DNA of 60,442 bases from a virus. Position 1 is the stretch's first letter, and every line of letters begins with the position of its first letter. The position numbers and the translations under genes were made by a program. The notes beneath the pieces were generated by a model. The model had not been told where the DNA came from, ran no database searches, and saw only the letters and a list, made by a program, of their open reading frames with translations. The stretch spans positions 1 to 60,442 of IMG/VR virus record IMGVR_UViG_3300035158_000136; one strand, 5' to 3'. Positions 56,292-60,442 of the stretch are shown here, in pieces.

Positions 56292-57813
56292 GCAGTGGTC
56301 CAAGTATCAACTAGGAGTGTTTGACTTCGTGGCCACTGGCTCCGGCAACGGCCTTGTTGAGGCCAAACCCGGCAGTGGTAAAACAACCGTAATTGAGGAG
56401 GCAATCAACCGTGTTCCCCAGGACAAGAGCGTCTTGGCCCTAGCGTTCAATCGTCACATCCGCGATGAGCTGAAGGACCGGATGGAGCATCTTGTCCACG
56501 TCACAGTGCATACGCTCAATAGCTTCGGCAACAGCGTGTGCAAACAGTTCCTTGGCTGGTACAAAGTCAATGAGAACAAACTCAGAAACATCTTGAAGTT
56601 TGACATCATGAAGCTCACCAGACAGAGCTACACGAAGGAAAACTTCAAGCGCTTCTGTCTGATTCAGGGATCAATGCTACGCATCATAGCGTTAGCGAAG
56701 GCACAAATGGTCTTCGAGATAGAAGACCTAGCGAGTAACTGGCAACAGATCGCTGACCAATTTGATGTTGAAATCCCTGACATCAATTTGAGTGTTTACG
56801 AGGGCGTCTTGCTTCAGCTATTCCAGCTTGACCAGCAAAAGACGAAGGTGATTGACTATGACGATCAAATTGCTATCCCCGTTCGTCGTGACCTTCCTGT
56901 GCCTAAGTTTGATTTTGTTTTTGTCGATGAGGCGCAGGATCTTACACCAGCGCAGATTGCACTCACGTCTAGAGCAATTGGTCCTGAGGGACGCGCTCTA
57001 TATGTTGGTGATCGTCGGCAAGCGATTTACCAGTTTCGCGGGGCGGATAGTCGTGCAATGGAGAATGTTCAAATGATGATGGATTGTCATTTGCTGCCGC
57101 TGAGTATCTGTTATCGGTGCTCGAAGGCAGTTGTGGCTGAGGCCGCACTCATTGTTCCCGACATCGAACCGTTTGAGAAATCGCCAGAAGGAGTTGTTGA
57201 CAACATTAAGGAAGATGAGTTCCGAGCACAGGCCGCGCCGGGAGACGTAGTTCTGTGTCGCACGACTGCTCCCGTAGTGCAGGAGTGTCTGAGGTTCATT
57301 CGCGAGGGTAGAAAGGCTATTGTTAAGGGTCGTGATATCGGGCACAATCTCGAAGAACTCGTTAAAACTATCTGCAAAGGATATGTGGATATGGGCGTCG
57401 AGGAATTTCGAGACTTGCTCCGAGCCTATCACGAAAAGGAAGTCGAGAAACTCAAGAGAAATGACCGCGAGGAAAAGCAGATCATTCTTGAGGATAAAAT
57501 CGACACAATCATGGCAGTCATGGAAGAATGCAACCGTGTTGTTGATATTTTCGACAAGTTTGCCGATATTTTCGGGGTTGAGTCAGACGACGCTATCAAC
57601 CTCATGACCATCCACAAAGCGAAAGGGCTAGAAGCCGATGAGGTTTTCATTCTTAGACCGGATCTTCTCCCGCACAAGCTCGCCAAGTCACCAGAGGCAC
57701 TCAGAGCCGAGGAGAACCTCAAGTATGTCGCAATCACCCGCGCCCAGACGAAGCTCCATTGGGTTAGCCCTGGTATGGCTGATCATCGGGGCGGCGTTAG
57801 TTCTCTCTGTTGA
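56284..57813 (+). CDS. UvrD/PcrA-like SF1 helicase
   Basis: A 509-residue SF1 helicase. Walker A AKPGSGKTT near residue 28, DEAQDLTPAQ (II) near 215, GDRRQAIYQFRGA (III) near 240, CYRCSKAVV (IV-like), TIHKAKGLEADEVF (V) near 440 and YVAITRAQTKLHW (VI) near 482 are visible. It would unwind DNA for replication or recombination with the SNF2 protein. A coil region (about 385-420) is inserted before motif V. Confidence 0.85.
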   Translation: MSRQWSKYQLGVFDFVATGSGNGLVEAKPGSGKTTVIEEAINRVPQDKSVLALAFNRHIRDELKDRMEHLVHVTVHTLNSFGNSVCKQFLGWYKVNENKLRNILKFDIMKLTRQSYTKENFKRFCLIQGSMLRIIALAKAQMVFEIEDLASNWQQIADQFDVEIPDINLSVYEGVLLQLFQLDQQKTKVIDYDDQIAIPVRRDLPVPKFDFVFVDEAQDLTPAQIALTSRAIGPEGRALYVGDRRQAIYQFRGADSRAMENVQMMMDCHLLPLSICYRCSKAVVAEAALIVPDIEPFEKSPEGVVDNIKEDEFRAQAAPGDVVLCRTTAPVVQECLRFIREGRKAIVKGRDIGHNLEELVKTICKGYVDMGVEEFRDLLRAYHEKEVEKLKRNDREEKQIILEDKIDTIMAVMEECNRVVDIFDKFADIFGVESDDAINLMTIHKAKGLEADEVFILRPDLLPHKLAKSPEALRAEENLKYVAITRAQTKLHWVSPGMADHRGGVSSLC

Positions 57814-58006
57814 TCGCACTTGCTACTGTATCGAGTACATCAAGGACGAGAAAGTCAAGGTCGAGTGGCTCCGTCGGGAGAACTCGTTCCTCAAGGCTCA
57901 GTGCATCAGCATGAAGCGATTCATTGATTCTAAACTCAGGCCGCAGCGTCCTGGTCCTGGCACGTACCGCGATGGTAAGGTATTGAAATGGGTCCATCCC
58001 TGCTAA
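57725..58006 (+). CDS. Small membrane protein overlapping helicase end
   Basis: A 93-residue protein. A hydrophobic helix (GLALVWLIIGAALVLSV) precedes CYCIEYIKDEKVKVEWLRREN, a helical Lys/Glu segment. It overlaps the helicase by 89 bp, which leaves the ATG choice uncertain; no ribosome site is clear. A one-mismatch dyad lies at 57925-57938. Confidence 0.4.
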   Translation: MSQSPAPRRSSIGLALVWLIIGAALVLSVDRTCYCIEYIKDEKVKVEWLRRENSFLKAQCISMKRFIDSKLRPQRPGPGTYRDGKVLKWVHPC

Positions 58007-58722
58007 TCGTCTTGGCGACGTTAGGGCATCCTCCGGTTCATGTTCCAATACTCCCGATCCCATATCCTATTGAGTGTCGAAACAAGATCCGAGTGATTCC
58101 TCCGAATCGGGGAATCAACGCCCTGCCGAAGCGAACTTACATTAAGGTGCCGCCAAGGCCAAAATCCGATGTTGTTCCGTATTCGGTCTACATGCGGCCG
58201 AATCCGGTTATGATCCACAACCCATACGTCAAGAGGCAAGAATTTGAGAAGCTACTAAAATCAATTCCTGATCCACCGAGTCTTGATTCCTACCAACCCA
58301 AACCCGGTCAAACGTTCCTTGAGTCGTTATTTGAGGAGGAGAAGAAACCGATGCCCGAAATGTCAACCACTATCACGTTGATCCCGATCGCTGCCCACGC
58401 TTTCATCATTGAGGCGTGCAACGTCGAAGACAAGTCCAATGCCGTGGTCACGCTGCACCACGAGGAAGGTGGTGATCACTGGACCGTTGAGTTTCCACCC
58501 AAAAACAGTGTTGACCGGGAAGGCGTCAGCGTTGCGGTGACGTTCAAGTTCACGAAGAAGGAAGTCGATGATCTTCTGATCAAGAACGTACGAGACGCCT
58601 TGAAGGACGAGGGCGCTGGTGCCTCTGTGATCACGTACCAGTATGCACCGGAAGCGGGAGTACCGGAAAAGGAACACGAACTTGAGACAATCACAATCGA
58701 ACTCAAAGGCCGTGCTCGATGA
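57988..58722 (+). CDS. Protein with Pro-rich signal-like start
   Basis: A 244-residue protein. The N-terminal 60 residues are hydrophobic and Pro-rich (LLIVLATLGHPPVHVPILPIP). The rest from about residue 122 (MPEMSTTITLIPIAAHAFIIE) is a compact beta-rich domain, and an internal ATG at 58351 with GGAGGAG upstream could start it separately. The protein may be a fused or alternatively started gene. No family recognised. Confidence 0.5.
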   Translation: MGPSLLIVLATLGHPPVHVPILPIPYPIECRNKIRVIPPNRGINALPKRTYIKVPPRPKSDVVPYSVYMRPNPVMIHNPYVKRQEFEKLLKSIPDPPSLDSYQPKPGQTFLESLFEEEKKPMPEMSTTITLIPIAAHAFIIEACNVEDKSNAVVTLHHEEGGDHWTVEFPPKNSVDREGVSVAVTFKFTKKEVDDLLIKNVRDALKDEGAGASVITYQYAPEAGVPEKEHELETITIELKGRAR

Positions 58723-59063
58723 GATTCATCCGTCTCCTCCTACGGTTTGCTGTTGCATGGTTCCGGTGGCGGTCCGCCGGAGCTGTGCGACGGCATTCCG
58801 AATTTGTGTGGTTCTTGTTCTATCGCTATTGCGACATTTGTGGGCACTATGATCCACGGTCCCGTGAATGCACATTGTGTGGATGTACTGTGAGTCCAAA
58901 CTCAGATGAGCGAAACAAACTCGTCTACGCGACCGAGCGATGTCCTGACTCCCAATTCCCCGCAAACGTGGAAGTCGATGCGAAAGGAAGACTTGTCGTA
59001 CTTGATCGCGAGATGTTGGAGGCACGCGAACAGGACGAGGATGGAAGCGGAGCAGAAGTATAG
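58719..59063 (+). CDS. Zinc-ribbon small protein
   Basis: A 114-residue protein. CDICGHYDPRSRECTLCGC carries two C-x-x-C pairs. LVYATERCPDSQFP adds another Cys. This matches a small phage zinc-ribbon type. The basic N-terminus may be a membrane-associated leader. A one-mismatch dyad lies at 58891-58904. Confidence 0.55.
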   Translation: MRFIRLLLRFAVAWFRWRSAGAVRRHSEFVWFLFYRYCDICGHYDPRSRECTLCGCTVSPNSDERNKLVYATERCPDSQFPANVEVDAKGRLVVLDREMLEAREQDEDGSGAEV

Positions 59064-59283
59064 GGACGACGTTGCAGCGGTCGAGCTGTATATTCAGCTT
59101 GAGGCCAAACTCACGGACGAGGAGAAAGAGTTGCTGAGCGATCATCTGAGCGACGAGTTTTGTGAGCTTGTTGTAGCTTACGACAACGGAAACTTGAAAC
59201 CGCCACAAGGCGATGTCGTTGATATGTTGCGTGTCACCGTGTTCCGTGCCGCAATCGAAGAACTCAGTACGAGGTATGTATGA
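59041..59283 (+). CDS. Small acidic helical protein
   Basis: An 80-residue protein (AAVELYIQLEAKLTDEEKELLSDHLSDEF). It overlaps the previous gene by 23 bp and the next by 4 bp. No family recognised. Confidence 0.5.
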   Translation: MEAEQKYRDDVAAVELYIQLEAKLTDEEKELLSDHLSDEFCELVVAYDNGNLKPPQGDVVDMLRVTVFRAAIEELSTRYV

Positions 59284-59969
59284 AACGCCCATCACCGTTC
59301 CCGCAGCACGAACTCGGTTTCAGAACCGACAACAGGTGCCACCTGAGAGAAGAAATGGAACCAATCGACGCAAGAGCAAACCCGGACGGTTGGCCCACAC
59401 GACTCCAGTTCCCAATGTTGAAGGGACCGGCGGATATTCCGTGGCAAGTGGAACCCGGATACTCGGAATCCGCGCAGCGGCTTTGTACGGCTCACAGGGA
59501 ATTGGCCTACGCCGCAGCGTTTGCCAGAAACAACTTCAGCTACGCTCGGTATCTGGGTATCCACCTACCGCGTAAGAACCATCGTACTAAATCTTGGGCC
59601 AAGGTTATGACGAAGACTCGTCGAACCTTGGTAGCCGGTGGTCCGATGTCAGGTGCAATCCAGGTGCATCGTGAGTTTCTCATGTATCTGGGTGAGCTGC
59701 ACGTCCAGGTGACTCGCTGCCTTGAGAACCGTGTCAATCTGTACGGGACGTTTCTTGATCTTAGACTCACACGGCCAACCGAGCTTCGCGAGTACCTCGA
59801 CGGGAAAGATGTTCCTCAAACCAACGAAATCAACTGGTACAGTCAGTTCGATTGGGCACACTTGACATGGGAGGCACCAAACTCAGTTCTTATCAACAAG
59901 TGGTCACGTCAGGAAGACGAACAGATCAATCGTTATCACGTGGAGCTTGGAATTCATGGCAAGAGCTAA
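59280..59969 (+). CDS. Hypothetical protein
   Basis: A 229-residue protein with mixed helices (RLCTAHRELAYAAAFARNNFSYARYLG) and a Trp-rich C-terminal end (WYSQFDWAHLTWEAPN). A double-mismatch dyad lies at 59756-59769. No family recognised. Confidence 0.5.
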   Translation: MKRPSPFPQHELGFRTDNRCHLREEMEPIDARANPDGWPTRLQFPMLKGPADIPWQVEPGYSESAQRLCTAHRELAYAAAFARNNFSYARYLGIHLPRKNHRTKSWAKVMTKTRRTLVAGGPMSGAIQVHREFLMYLGELHVQVTRCLENRVNLYGTFLDLRLTRPTELREYLDGKDVPQTNEINWYSQFDWAHLTWEAPNSVLINKWSRQEDEQINRYHVELGIHGKS

Positions 59970-60237
59970 GTACATCTACTTCATTCGAGACGTCAAACAA
60001 CACCTTGTTGGAGCCTTCACGTTCAAACACGAAGCGCATCGCTGGATGATCAAAACCGGACGAACATTCAGTCATTTTGAACTCAGTCGTATGAAGGATG
60101 GTGTTCAAGACAAGGAAGAAGAGGTCATCCTTTGGGATGAAGGTTACGTAAAACAACAAAACGAGGCCGTTGACCATGTTTTCACCAACGGCCAATTCCT
60201 ACTGGAGCCGAAAGATGGGACTCCCGACGGACATTAG
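59956..60237 (+). CDS. Small hypothetical protein
   Basis: A 93-residue protein (YIYFIRDVKQHLVGAFTFKHEAHRWMI). Start overlaps the preceding gene. A one-mismatch dyad lies at 60072-60085. No family recognised. Confidence 0.5.
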   Translation: MARAKYIYFIRDVKQHLVGAFTFKHEAHRWMIKTGRTFSHFELSRMKDGVQDKEEEVILWDEGYVKQQNEAVDHVFTNGQFLLEPKDGTPDGH

Positions 60238-60442
60238 TGCTCAGGCACCGCCGGACTCAAAATCAAAGCTACCAAATGGGGTAGCAATCGCGATCGGTCA
60301 CACTTGCAAAAGTGTTACGGATAGTATCGAACACGACGGCAAGCAAACCGATTTCACGATCCACGAAGCCGTGATGAAGGCGCTTGATGCAGGTTACAAG
60401 GCGACGGAGATCGACATAGCTGCGAAAACGCAGGTTGGGTAT
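60215..60442 (+). CDS. Partial protein at right edge, possible amidase-like
   Basis: The frame runs off the window after 76 residues. It begins MGLPTDISAQAPPDS, then GVAIAIGHTCKS (possible IGH of amidase_3-type enzymes) and DFTIHEAVMKAL. If the molecule is circular, the frame stays open into base 1 for about 46 codons. The amidase idea is weak. The start overlaps the previous gene by 23 bp. Confidence 0.35.
   Translation, partial: MGLPTDISAQAPPDSKSKLPNGVAIAIGHTCKSVTDSIEHDGKQTDFTIHEAVMKALDAGYKATEIDIAAKTQVGY

Noticed and set aside
1-60442. Genome-wide TAG reassignment
   Set aside because: Many genes end in TAG directly before a correctly placed next start (for example 33098, 49015, 51608), so TAG is a normal stop.
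1-60442. Temperate phage with integrase
   Set aside because: No recombinase or excisionase was recognised in any frame; ParB-like genes alone do not show lysogeny.

Overview
The window reads as most or all of the genome of a tailed double-stranded DNA phage. It has a lambda GpA-like large terminase, a portal, a scaffold followed by a P22-type coat protein, a tail tube, a frameshifted tail chaperone pair, a 1267-residue tape measure and a tail hub, which together point to siphovirus morphology. No integrase or recognisable lysogeny repressor was found. The host is uncertain. A sulfatase fragment, a sulfotransferase and several exported (Sec/Tat) proteins would fit a Planctomycetota-like host, but this is inference.

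Layout: 1-721 is a repeat-rich non-coding end, followed by a ParB-like gene and a short interval holding a foreign sulfatase fragment between 29-bp direct repeats. A promoter at 3529-3559 opens a rightward structural block (3613-33432). In order it holds a terminase-small-like protein, a holin-like protein, small RWRDD-family proteins, a 14-repeat protein, a cassette of exported proteins (PKD-like, Tat papain-like peptidase, thioredoxin-like), TerL, portal, decoration-like proteins, scaffold, coat, neck proteins, tail tube, tail chaperones, tape measure, three tandem lectin-like proteins, distal tail proteins and hub. Hairpin terminators follow the coat, tail tube and one tail gene. A three-gene leftward operon (37282 to 33415: primase-helicase, dNMP kinase, DnaQ-like exonuclease) diverges from a rightward early block at a 0.6-kb intergenic region (37283-37906) with paired promoters, stem-loop repeats and palindromic operators. 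The early block (37907-60442) carries two more ParB-like proteins, an SSB-like protein, an SNF2 helicase, an HTH-phosphoesterase, a tRNA and tRNA-like cluster, a family A DNA polymerase split by a stop codon, a tandem VRR-NUC nuclease, NDP kinase, NYN and C39-like proteins, a sulfotransferase-like protein, a sigma-like factor, a UvrD-like helicase and many small genes.

The most striking signal is a 14-bp dyad, TGAnTTnnAAnTCA, present at 13 exact and about 34 one-mismatch positions across the whole genome. It clusters 50-60 bp downstream of three promoters. With several ParB/KorB-like proteins encoded, this looks like a genome-wide operator, stoperator or partition-type system. Other unusual signals are a second set of six stem-loops with a conserved 17-nt loop, a tRNA-Gln-like element whose anticodon loop is deleted, and two or three genes whose homology or composition continues through an in-frame stop (DNA polymerase, DUF2061 protein, a Tyr/Arg-rich ORF).
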